A stretch of 64,000 nt of DNA, taken from assembly GCA_047967505.1 (NCBI GenBank), contig CM106540.1; one strand, written 5' to 3'. The translations under genes and the position numbers were made by a program. Origin of the DNA: Dipteris shenzhenensis (Eukaryota; Polypodiophyta; Polypodiopsida; Gleicheniales). Below the pieces are notes generated by a model. It did no database searches and was not told the DNA's origin. It worked only from the letters and a program-made list of their open reading frames with translations. This document shows positions 32,201 through 42,078 of this stretch, piece after piece; the first letter of the stretch is position 1; every line of letters starts with the position of its first letter.

Positions 32201-32340
32201 GAGCAGCCTATTAGTTAGGACCCTGGTAGTCAAGAGCGCATTGAGGACATTGGTACTGTCTTAGAGCAGCCTATTAGTTAGGACCTTAGTAGTCAAGGTC
32301 CTGGCATTGAGGACATTGGTATTGAGGAACATGATGGCTG
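29265..32340 (+). pseudogene. ORF-B, main part: large unrecognised protein
   Basis: The Ser/Thr/Pro/Val-rich segment (29269-29459) continues the N-terminal piece at 2534-2949. After a frame change near 29460 one frame runs to TGA 32338. It is interrupted by TAA 29762, TAA 30023, TAG 32048 and several more TAGs, all at positions where CAA or CAG would keep the frame. The central part is leucine/lysine-rich with MKPMSIVWWRALRFVPDAI, WARKWLASMDAD, GRAIGGLDDGSPFNFSYDI, CVFFIDELQDLAVSRIVELV and LFMTKSQRDALYVSLTSAFG. A long acidic run follows (EEENVKEEGSEENIEDEGSE), then degenerate repeats of LEQPIS-DPGSQ. I find no known domain. Its position opposite the DUF7869-like gene, between matching ends, suggests an accessory protein of the same transposon. 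Confidence 0.6.
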
Positions 32341-32544
32341 ATGGCTTTGTAATCACAAGTTTAAAACTTCGCAAGTTTTGAACTTCTATGTAAAGCGAAT
32401 ATCTAATAAAAAGTTAACTAATTTTTTGATTTCCTTACTCTCATTATTGTGTATGAAGATTGTTTATGAGGTCCATTTTATACTTAATGGTGTATTTTAA
32501 ACTTTATGTCAATGTATTTTTATAGTTAAGGGTGTTTTTTAATA

Positions 32545-32800
32545 CCAAGTGAAGTGTATATGTACACCACTTACACATAAAAGGATCTATGTACACTACC
32601 TTTCTGAGGTGTTTATGTACACCACCTTTCTAAAAGAAATGGTCATAAAGGTGTGTGCACACCATTTATACATAAAGGTGTTTATTTACACCACCTTTCT
32701 AAGAGAATTGGCCATCTATTGATGTTCTTAGGTGATAGTAGCTAAATTCATAAGAAGTTATGAAGATGTTTATGTAGACCACCTCTGTAAGAGATTTGGT
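32545..32800. repeat. Subterminal palindromes on the ORF-B side
   Basis: About six imperfect units of the type GGTGTTTATGTACACCACCTTT: near 32553, 32587, 32612, 32651, 32679 and 32766. They are inexact versions of the GGTGTATCTATACACC palindromes at 23605 and 23664. They follow the ORF-B stop and precede the proposed terminal repeat. Confidence 0.7.
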
Positions 32801-32883
32801 TATGCATTGATGTTCTTAGTACTTAATCACCAAATATTTTGTTTGGAGTTGTCAAATCTAGTTCAAAAAACAACATCACTAGT

Positions 32884-32965
32884 ATATTCAAAAATTTTGG
32901 ACTGTTTTTTAGTCCATTTCTCAAATTGGACTTTACACAAGTCCAAAAATTTTGAATAGTATGTT
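32884..32965 (+). other. Proposed terminal repeat of the two-gene element (ORF-B side), with hairpin
   Basis: The outer copy GTCCAAAAATTTTGAATAGT (32941-32960) is identical to 24005-24024. A near-complement, TATTCAAAAATTTTGGACT, lies at 32884-32902, so this end can also form a local hairpin. The flank TCAT (32966-32969) matches the complement at the other end. Confidence 0.55.
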
Positions 32966-33184
32966 TCATATTCTCTTTTGTTTCTTTTGTGGATTGTCAT
33001 GGATTTGGTTTCTCTTCATGCATCTATATATCATTTTTATTCCTTGTGTACATAGTTTTTTGTCTCTGTGTTGTTTTTTCTCTCACAATTGTCTATCACA
33101 TTGCATCTATGGCATATTCCATCCTTCAACAATTCAAAATCAAAGTCAAATACTGATTAATCCTTCAATGATTTCATCCTTGCA

Positions 33185-33643
33185 GTAAATGTTCTTTGAG
33201 AGTGTTTAGAAGCTTAAAGGTTGTCTATACCAAAGATAACATCACTCATTTATGCCCGTTGTATGGTTGTTGGAACTCCACAACTTCTTTCACCAAGTTT
33301 ATTAATTGTATTAGGTCAATTTGTATTAAATGCTATTTTTTAGTATTGAGAACCTTGAAACTCATCTAACTGAGAGAGGAAACATCACTCATTGACACAC
33401 ATTATATTATTTTTGCACTCTCCACAACTTTGTTCACCAAGTTTGTTGGTTGTACTAGGGTAAGGTGCATTAAGTGTCCTTAGAGAGTGTTGAGAAGCTT
33501 CAAACTCATCTACCTCAAAGAGAACATGCCTCATTAACACACCTTGGATTGTTGTTTCAACTCAACAAGTTCTTTCACCAAGTTTGTCAATCATAGTATA
33601 GCCACTTGCATTGAATGTCCTTTCAGAATGTTTAGAAACTTCT
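33185..33643. repeat. ~145-bp tandem repeat, about three diverged units
   Basis: Units begin near 33188, 33330 and 33474. Each carries GAGAGTGTT(T/G)AGAAGCTT-like, AACATCACTCATT-like and CAC(C)AAGTTT phrases. A fourth partial unit is cut at 33644 by the start of CACTA-2 sequence. Confidence 0.65.
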
Positions 33644-34571
33644 GCTTCTTGAAAAACTTCCAATCAGCTTTGTCTGCCCAGCTGGGTTTATCCCTCCCCT
33701 TTGCGATGGAGGTATGCAAGGTTGACCTACGATGCTTCAAGACCAAACCCATGCACTCTCACATGTAATTCTCATTGAACTCCCAATTTGGGGGGTTAGG
33801 GTATTTTGCTTTGAATTCATCGATGACTGCCTACTTTTGGTCATCTTGATACCGCCAATCAGTAGCTATGCCACTCCTAAAGTGGTGCCTCATCAACCGC
33901 CTCATGGTGGCCATCACTGTTGTGCCCTTTTTATCTTCTATTATCTCTCTAGCAGCCATGATTGGATAGGATAGGTCCTTGATCTGGTAAGGAGGACTCA
34001 TGGTAGTGGCAGAGTCAGAGCGAGTGGTGTAAGCACTTCCAGAGTGAGGAGTAGCAGTGGGAGTAGGAGAGGGCAAGGGACCTAACTGGTATTGGGTCTC
34101 AGGACCAAGTGGAGACCTATAAGGATGTGAGTGTGCTGACTCATCTACATCTCCCGAGTCAGCACAACATAAGCGACCTCTCCTACTCTTCCTCCCCTTA
34201 CGATGGGCGCACCCAGGTGATGACCCCTCAGTCGAAGGGGCTAGGGGGGATGGCTGGGCAGTAGGTCTAGCCGTCGGTGTAGGCAAGGGAATTGTTGAGG
34301 TCCTCTGGGATAGAAGAGAGAAGAATCTCACTACCTCCTCATCGGTCATTTGTGCCACAAACTCATCGGGAATCCCGACAAAGCCATGGGCTACTAGCAA
34401 AGGAGTTCCCCGAGGGGCAGTCACAGTGCTACGTCCGAGAAGAGTCATAGTCACAAGGGTAGGCCCCTGAGGTGTCGCTTGAGGGGAATCAAAGTCTTCT
34501 AGAGAATAGAGATCATGATGTCTCATCCTACGAGGGTTTCCATACTCATCGGACGTGCAATGTGATCCCAT
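33644..34571 (-). pseudogene. Transposase_24-like gene, CACTA-2
   Basis: Start at ATG 34571 (MGSHCTSDEYGNPRRMRHHD) after the same TTAG acceptor as in CACTA-1. It keeps the Pro/Thr linker and MATMRRLMRHHFRSGI, reaches TAG at about 33831, and continues in frame with DKPSWADKADWKFFKK to the truncation. The frame 5' of the ATG is intronic low complexity. The C-terminal exons are missing. Confidence 0.82.
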
Positions 34572-34579
34572 GTCTAATG

Positions 34580-35222
34580 TAGACACAAACACGAAAATAA
34601 AAAACAAAAAACAAGAGCGGGTAAGAAGCAAAAAGCATATGAGGGAAAGTGAATAGAAGCAAAAGAGAAGGAGAGGGGAAAAGAAGAGAAATAAAAGGAA
34701 AAAATAGATTGAAAGAGGGAAAAATAACCAAATATGCATAAGAGAAAAAAGAGAGAATAAAAATGCATAAGAGAATACATTGAGAAAGCATATGCTTATG
34801 CTTATGCATAAGCATATGAGCATAGGCATAGGCATAGGCATATGCTTATGAAAAGAAGAGAAAAAGAGAGGAAAAAAGAAGAGAATGAAAGGAGGAGAAG
34901 GAGACATATGCTCATGCATAAGCATAAGCATAAGAGAAGGAAGAGGGAAAAAGAGCATAACCATAAGAAAAAAGGAAAGAAAGCATATGCTTATACTTAT
35001 GCATGAGCATATGAGCATAAAAGAAAAAGAGAGAAAGCTTAAGCATAGGTAAATAGATATGCTTATTGAAAGAGATTGAAAGAGGGAAAAGAGGGGGGGA
35101 AAGCGAGAGGAAAGGAGGAGAAGGAGAAGGAGAAGGAGAAGGGGACATATGCTCATGCATAAGCATAAGCATAAGAGAAGGAAGAGGGAAAGAGAGCATA
35201 AGCATAAGAGAAAAGGAAAGAA
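34580..35222. repeat. Composite minisatellite of CACTA-2, left part
   Basis: Purine-rich GAGAAGGAGAGGGG blocks alternate with GCATAAGC and GCATATGAGC palindromes. This is the same intronic array as in CACTA-1, in reverse orientation. Interrupted by Copia-B and continuing at 40602. Confidence 0.85.
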
Positions 35223-35851
35223 TGTAAGAAAACAATACAACGTCTGTGCTCAACACATAACAGAATCTCGTACGCAAGAGAGAAAAGCAGATATGGCATG
35301 CTGGAAATAGTAGAGGACGGAGGCTAGATGCTAAGGAATCAGGGTTGCTGTAGCCAGTGATGAAATGGGCTTCACGGGCTTGCTCTTATATAGCCACCAG
35401 TCGTAGTTAGTTAGACCTAATTTGGTGACCGACCCGGTCCGCCCAAACCGATCGACTGGGGGTCGGTCTCGAAATACACCACCGACCACACGATAGAACC
35501 GGTGTGCAAGATAGAGCAACTAACCTAGGGTCTCCGTTCGGCCCAAAGCCATCCGAGATCATCTGGGGCTCCAAACGGGCCCCGCAACCCAAGAGTGGGC
35601 TGCCCTGGAAAATGCTCCATCTACCCTCAGTGCGGTCAGTCATGGGATGCCTTCCCGCACTTGCATGTAGCCAAGTTAGTAGTGTGCCAACTCCGTCCAG
35701 CCATCAAGCCACACATGGCCCCCATCTGGTGTTCAAACCAAGACCTACCAAACCAAGCTACTCAAATGCCTTCTCCTCATATGGGAGGCTTACAAGTAGA
35801 GTTAGCTGGTTCCCGTGAAGTTACACGAGAGTGGAGCATTGATATCTAACA
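35223..35851 (-). repeat. Copia-B 3' LTR
   Basis: TGTAAGAAAACAATAC...GATATCTAACA on the + strand. It is about 55 bp shorter than its partner because a segment after AGAGAAAAGCA (present near 39980-40050) is missing here. Confidence 0.92.
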
Positions 35852-35866
35852 CCCCCCCTCAATGTC
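35852..35866 (-). other. Copia-B polypurine tract
   Basis: The + strand reads CCCCCCCTCAATGTCC, so the element strand has GGACATTGAGGGGGGG directly before the LTR. Confidence 0.8.
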
Positions 35867-35905
35867 CACCCGCAAGTGAACTTACTTTTTCGGGCCAATG
35901 CCAAG

Positions 35906-38900
35906 TCAATGAAGATGCCTCTCCAAAAAGTCTCTTCCAAGAGCCTTCATGAAGATGTTCGTAGCATTCTCTATAGCCGGACAATACACCAAGTCGACCT
36001 CTCCATCCATGATGAGCTTGCGTACAAAGTGATATTGAATCTCAATGTGTTTTGTGTGAGCGTGGAACACAGGGTTCTTTGCAATCACCATGCAACGCTG
36101 ATTGTCACATGATAACTGCGTAGGCTTGTTCTGCACTGCACCCATGTCCCCTAAAGTCCTCCTCAACCATACTGCCTCGCAAGAAGCAAAGCATGCTAAT
36201 TTGTACTCAGCCTCGGTAGAAGAAAGAGCAACTGGTGGTTGCTTCTTGCTGACCCATGACACAGCTCTAGATCCAAGTGAGAAACAGTAACCTGTCACTG
36301 ACCTCCAGCTGTCCACGTCTCCTGCCCAATCCGAGTCATAGAATCCGGTCAAGATGTTGCCCATGGTATAGGTGATGCCATAATCAAGTGTGCCTTTGAT
36401 GTATTTCAGCACCCACATCCCTGCCCTCCAATGGTTCTCCCGGGGCTTATTGGAAAACCTGCTTAGTATACCAGTCACAAAACTGATGCCTAGCCATGTG
36501 TTGCACAAGTAAATCAAACTGCCCATAAGCCTTCTGTACTTCGCTTCATCCACTAGTGGTGATGAATCCTCGTTTGAGAGCTTCACGTCAACCTCCATAG
36601 GGGTGCCAACTGTCTTGCACTCAGCCATGCCAAATGCCTTCAGTATCTCTCCAGCATACTTCAGCTATGAGATGAAGATCTGTTTTGGCTCTTGCCAAAC
36701 TTTTGTCTGTCATTTCATACTCTCTTCCTAGCAAATGCTTTGTCTGTTAGATCTTCTCTTCATGGCTCCCTGTTATAACAAGGTCATCCACATAAAGGAC
36801 CACGATCATACACTTGCCTCCTTCTTTGAAGATATATAAGATGGGCTCCTCCTGAACCCATTTTGCACAAAGTAGGCATCAATCCGGTGGTACCATGCTC
36901 ATGGGGCTTGTTTCAGCCCGTAAAGAGCCTTCTTTAGTTTATAGACTTTACCTTCTGAACTGGGGATCTCAAAACTTGGTGGTTGTTCCACGTATACCTC
37001 CTCCTTGAGATCTCCATTCAAAAAGGCGGATTTTACATCCATCTAAAACACGGGCCAACTTCCCTGGGCAGCTAAAGCCAAAACATTGCGAATTGTGGTT
37101 AGTCGAGATGTGGGAGCAAAAGTATCCTAATAATTAAAACCATGTACCTGTGCGAATCCTTTTGCCATGAGCTGAGCCTTATACTTATCCAATGTGCCAT
37201 CGGACTTGTACTTGGTCTTGTACACCCACTTGGTGCCGATAACCTTACATTTTGGTGGTCGATCCACAAGGTCCCAAGTGTTGTTCTTCATTATGGAGCC
37301 ATACTCCAACTGCATAGCCTCCATCCACCTATTATCACCCTGTGCCTCTTCAAGACACTTGAATTCATCAGCACGGATCACCTCTCTCATCAAAGCATAG
37401 TTGACCAAGTGTTCCTGCGCCCTTCTTTGCTCCTCTAATCTCTTGGACCGGCGGTGTTCGGATGGTTCCTCCTAAATGGCTAGAGGTTCTCTATTGTCCA
37501 AAAGCTACTTTACCCACTTTGGGAATAACCGTTGCCATTGTGGTTCTATAGGCTCTTCTTCATCTTCTTTATCTTGAATCCTCCCAAGCACTGTTGGGGG
37601 AGTTCAGTCTGTTGTTGGTGGTGGTACTAGATGGATATCCTGGTCTTGGTTGTCTGGGAAGGAAGCATCCTCCTCCAATTGATGCGGCTATTCTGAGAAG
37701 ACCACATCATGACTTACTATTACCTTCTTGGTAATAGGGTTATAGAGACAGTAACCCTTTGCCTCTTCACTGTAGCCCAAGAAAATACACTTCCGGCTCT
37801 TTGGTTCACATTTGGTCCTGTTAGCATTAGGGACATGAACAAAACAGTCACATCCAAAAACTCTGAAATGTGCAGCTAAAGGTTTCTTACCAGAAAAGGC
37901 CTGCAGTGGAGTCATCTTGTTCACAACCTTTGTGTAGCTACGATTCAGAATGTAAACTACCGTGTTACATGCTTCAGCCCAAAAAGTCTTTGGCAAATAT
38001 TTCCCTTTCATCATACTCTTGCCCATTTTGCAGATGACATGCATCTTGCGTTCTGCTACTCCATTTTGCTATGATGTATGTGGCGGGGGTTTCTGCCCCT
38101 TGATCCCGTGACTTTTGTAGTAACTTTTAAATTCACTTGATGTGAACTCTGCACCTCTGTCTGATCTCAACTTCTTCACCTTCCTCCCCGATTCTTTCTC
38201 GATCATTACATGCCATTCTTTGAACTTACTAAAAGCCTCATCTTTAGTCTTCAAGAAGTATATCCATATCCTTCTACTGTAGTCATCGATCAGCGTCATG
38301 AAGTAGTAGGAACCACCCAAAGCTTTCGTCTCCATCTTTCCGTAGAGGTCCATGTGAACGAGCTCTAGAGGAGCCTTCGCCCTGTTGGCCTCTTTAGGAA
38401 AGGGATGCCGATGCTACTTGCCCATTATGCAAGCTTCACATACATCGGGCAGATCTGTAATTTTTGGGAGGTCTGCAATCATTCCACTTTTATGCATCTT
38501 CTTTAAAGAACTAAGGTTTAGATGAACAAACCTCTCATGCCATAGCTTAGTGTTCTTCACATCCGCTCGAGCACTGAAAGCCGAGAGTTCATAGATGTTG
38601 TTGGGCCGTGTACCTTTACCAATGATCTTTCCTTGAAGATCCAAAATCTGTGCACCATTCTTATCAAATTGAACTTTGAGGTCCCAATCCGTGATCGCAG
38701 AAATGGACAACAAGTTCCTCTTGATATCTGGCACATAAAGAACATCGAACAACTATTTTATAACTCCATCTGACTTGAGAGCTATCGTACCTTTTCCTTT
38801 TGCTAGACATTTTGCATCATTGCCGGACTGCTACTAGGATGTCATTCCCTACCGGCTATAGAGCTCGGTATATCAATCCCTCCGACTGATCATGTGGTGC

Positions 38901-39842
38901 GATGCACCACTGTCAATAATCCAAGGTTCATCCATAGGTACATGAATTGCCTCCGTGCAAATCTCCTCAATTGCTACGAATAGCTCTACTGGTACTGCCT
39001 GCGTGCTGTTGCTGGACTCTTTCTTTACTCCGTTCTTCTCATTTGCAATCTTCTTTTGGCACTCATTCTGCTTGTGCCCTGCCTTGTTGCAATAGAAGCA
39101 CTTGATCTTCTTCTTTCTCTTTCTATCATCAGAAGAAGATGGGTTACCAGAGTCCTTACCCTTACCTTTCTTTGATCCAGCATAGAAAGCCGAATCTTCT
39201 CCAGTCCTCATCTTTTGATGCATCTCCTCCTCCAAAAGCATCGCACTGAAATCCTCAAAGTTGAGGGGTGGATTTCTGTTCTATGTATTCAGTGCCGTAA
39301 CAAGACCGTCGTACTTTGGTGGGAGAATCCGTATGCACCTTCATGCTAGATTCTCGCTTGTGATGGTGATGCCAATCGCAGTCATATGATCGCACAGATT
39401 TTTCACCCTAGTGATGAACTTCTCTACCGCTTCAGACTCAAACAATTTCTCGTTCGTGAGTTCGAGTCTCTAGATTCTGAATCCGTGTCTGATTCATGGT
39501 CTCGTACTGATTTTTCAAGACCGTCCATGCCGCCTCCGCTGTGGTGACATGTTGAATTAATGCCATGACAGAATCACTTACACTGCAGACAATAGAACAC
39601 AGCGCATCTGCATTTCTTCTTGTCCACGCAAGAATCTCATCCGCAATTGGTACTATCTGTTGTCCTACATTGGTTGGATCCGGTCTCACAACCGGCTTCA
39701 TGTCCACCCTAGTAGCAGTATCCCAAAGCTCGTATGTGCTTAGGATGGTCTTCATCTTGAACTTCCAGAGTGGATAGTTAGTGCCATCCAACTTTTCGCT
39801 TTCGCTGAACGGTGGGATTCGCAGTCTTGCGGGTTGGGCCAT
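35906..39842 (-). pseudogene. Copia-B gag-pol, many stops
   Basis: Start at ATG 39842 (MAQPARLRIPPFSESEKLDG). Order leftward: gag, CCHC knuckle CFYCNKAGHKQNEC (about 39105), protease WIIDSGASHHM (about 38915), integrase zinc site and core (LIDDYSRRIWIYF near 38310, KLRSDRGAEF near 38160, NGVAERK near 38065), RT (WVYKTKYKSDG near 37215, VVLYVDDLVITG near 36800) and RNase H (DSDWAGD near 36330, STEAEY near 36220). Stops and frame changes occur in every module, more than in Copia-A. The stop is at about 35906. Confidence 0.9.
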
Positions 39843-39900
39843 CTCTCACAATCTGCTCGCAAACAAAAACACACTACCAAATCTTCTTGCTAGAGTCCAG

Positions 39901-39912
39901 GCTCTGATACCA
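39901..39912 (-). other. Copia-B primer-binding site
   Basis: GCTCTGATACCA on the + strand is the complement of TGGTATCAGAGC, directly next to the 5' LTR. Confidence 0.9.
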
Positions 39913-40596
39913 TGTAAGAAAACAATACAGTGTCTGTGCTCAATAGATAACAGGATCTCGTACGTAAGAGAGAAAAGCAAATAGTATGGAGAATAAAAAA
40001 TTTGATTACTGTAGAACTGATACAATAGATGGCGCTCCCTCCCAGCCATGCGTGCTGGAAACAGTAGAGGACGGAGGTTGGATGCTAAGGAATCAGGGTT
40101 GCTGTAGCCAGTGATGAAATGGGCTTCATGGGCTTGCTCTTATATAGCCACCAATTGTAGTCGGTTAGACCCAATTTGGTGACCGACCCAGTCCGCCCAA
40201 ACTGGCTGACTGGGCAGTCCTGAAATAGGCCACCGACCACAAGACAGAATCAGTGCGCAAAATAGAGCAACTAGCCTAGGGTCTCCGTTCAGCCCAGAGC
40301 CATCCGGGATCTCCAAACGGGCCCCACAACCTGAGAGTGGGGTGGCCCGGGAAATGCTCCGTCTACCCTCAGTGCGGTCAGTCATGGGATGCCTTCCCGC
40401 ACTTGCATGTAGCCAAGTTAGTAGTGTGCCAACTCCATCCAGCCATCAGACCACACATGGCCCCCATCTGGTGTTCAAACGAGGACCTACCAGATAACCG
40501 AGCTACTCAAATGGCTTCTCCTCATATGGGGGGCTTACAAGTAGAGTTAGCTAGTTCCCGCGTAGTTACACGAGAGTGGAGCATTGATATGTAACA
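39913..40596 (-). repeat. Copia-B 5' LTR
   Basis: 684 bp with the same ends as 35223-35851 and numerous substitutions, which indicates an older insertion than Copia-A, C and D. Confidence 0.92.
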
Positions 40597-40601
40597 AAGA
40601 A

Positions 40602-41160
40602 AGCATATGCTTATGCTTATGCATGAGCATATGAGCATAAAAGAAAAAGAGAGAAAGCATAAGCTTGTGCTTATGCATGAGCATATGAGCATATGCTCAT
40701 GCATAAGCATAGGCAAATACATATGCTTATGAAAAGAGATTGAAAGAGGGGAAAGAGGGGGGGAAAGAGAGAGAAAAATAGGAAAAGAGATTGAAAGAGG
40801 GAAAAAGAGCATAAACATAAGAGAAGGAAGAGGGAAAAAAAGATTAAAAGAGGGGAAAAATAAGAGAAGGAAAGGAGGGAAAAAGGGATTGAAATAGGGG
40901 AAAAAAGAAGAGGGGAAAAGAGATTGAAGGAGGGGAAAAAGAAGAGAAGGAAAGGAGGGAAAAAGAGATTGAAAGAGGAGGAAAAAGAAGAGGGGAAAAG
41001 AGATTTAAAGAGGAGAAAAAGAAGAGGGAAAAAGAAGAGAAGGAAGAGGAAAAAAGAGGGAAAGAAGAAGGAAAAAGAAGAGAAGAGGGAAAAAGAGGGA
41101 AAGAAGAGGGAATAAGAGAAGAGAGGGTAAGAGAGGGTTCCTATGCCCATCACTACAGCT
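40602..41160. repeat. Composite minisatellite of CACTA-2, right part
   Basis: Continues the array from 35217 after the AAGAA duplication: GCATATGCTTATGC palindromes to about 40735, then long purine-rich GAAAAAGAAGAGGGG runs to about 41125. Confidence 0.85.
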
Positions 41161-41237
41161 AGCGCTTAAGGCGCTAGCTACAGGCCAATGCAAATAACAA
41201 AAATAACAAAAGAAAAAAAGAGGAAGCACTTTCTTAC

Positions 41238-41273
41238 CTGGAATAGTCCCGCTCAGTGTTTTGTGGACTGGCC
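41238..41273 (-). other. Likely short leader exon, CACTA-2
   Basis: Counterpart of 11875-11912. On the - strand it is flanked by TTTGTAG and GTAAGAAA, with a related but diverged 36-base body. Confidence 0.5.
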
Positions 41274-41833
41274 CTACAAAAGAGAGGAAACATATCATTT
41301 TTTAAATAACTAGTTAGAGGAAGGAGGAGTTTAGAGAAGCAACTTCTCAAAGGGATTGGATTGAGGAGACAAGCATAAGCCTATAAACAAGGAGAAAGCA
41401 TAAGCCTACAAACACGGAGAAAGAGGAGGAAGAGAAATACCAAAAAGAGAAGAGGTGAGTCTCCTTTCTTTCACTAAATCTTGTTTTTTGTCCTTAATCT
41501 CTGAAAATCAAGCATGAAAACTAGCACATAGCCTTAGCAATACAAGGAAAAACATGCTTCAACACTCACAAAATAAAACCTCACAAAAAATGAACCTACA
41601 TTGCTTAAAGAGACTCACCTTCTTGAAAAACTTCTTTTCACACAAGCAAAGAGGGAGAAGGGTGAAGAGGGAGCACAAGTGTTAGGAGAGGGACTGGGTA
41701 GGGGTGAGGAGTGGAGAATAGAGAGGAGGAAAGTGAGATCGTCGAATATAAGGTGGAAGGAGAGATTTTTGCTTTTCCTGCAATAGAGATGTCAAAGATA
41801 GCGTGGCGCAGGGTTTCAGGTTTAAGCCCCCAG

Positions 41834-41970
41834 TATCGCTATATAGCGACGTTGGTCAGTCGCTATATAGCAACATTTATATCCAAAAATCATCGCTATA
41901 TAGCGATGGAACATGGCAAAGCATTGCTATATAGCAACAGAACAAGGCAAAGCATCGCTATATAGCGACT
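41834..41970. promoter_or_regulatory. Central palindrome cluster, CACTA-2
   Basis: Five variants of CGCTATATAGCGA lie between the Transposase_24 leader (- strand) and TNP2 (+ strand), matching the arrangement at 11226-11345. Confidence 0.65.
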
Positions 41971-42078
41971 GTTCAGGGCACTTATTGTTAAAAGAGAGAA
42001 AAGAAGCTCATGGGTGGCTATTTTTTGGATCATAATAGATTTCCTTGCAGCTCATGTTGTGATTTTGAAAGTATGTAG

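Larger units (their letters stand above)
35223..40596 (-). mobile_element. Copia-B, full-length decayed Ty1/copia element
   Basis: LTRs at 35223-35851 (629 bp) and 39913-40596 (684 bp), a tRNA-Met primer site at 39901-39912, gag to RNase H on the - strand, and an AAGAA duplication at 35218-35222 and 40597-40601. Its family differs from Copia-A/C/D: the LTRs are longer and GC-richer (many CCG, GGT and GGC runs). It inserted in the CACTA-2 minisatellite. Confidence 0.93.

Noticed and set aside
41152-41190. CACTACAGCTAGCGC as a CACTA terminus
   Set aside because: It lies inside CACTA-2, and its counterpart in CACTA-1 (about 11970-11995) is part of an internal palindrome, not an end.
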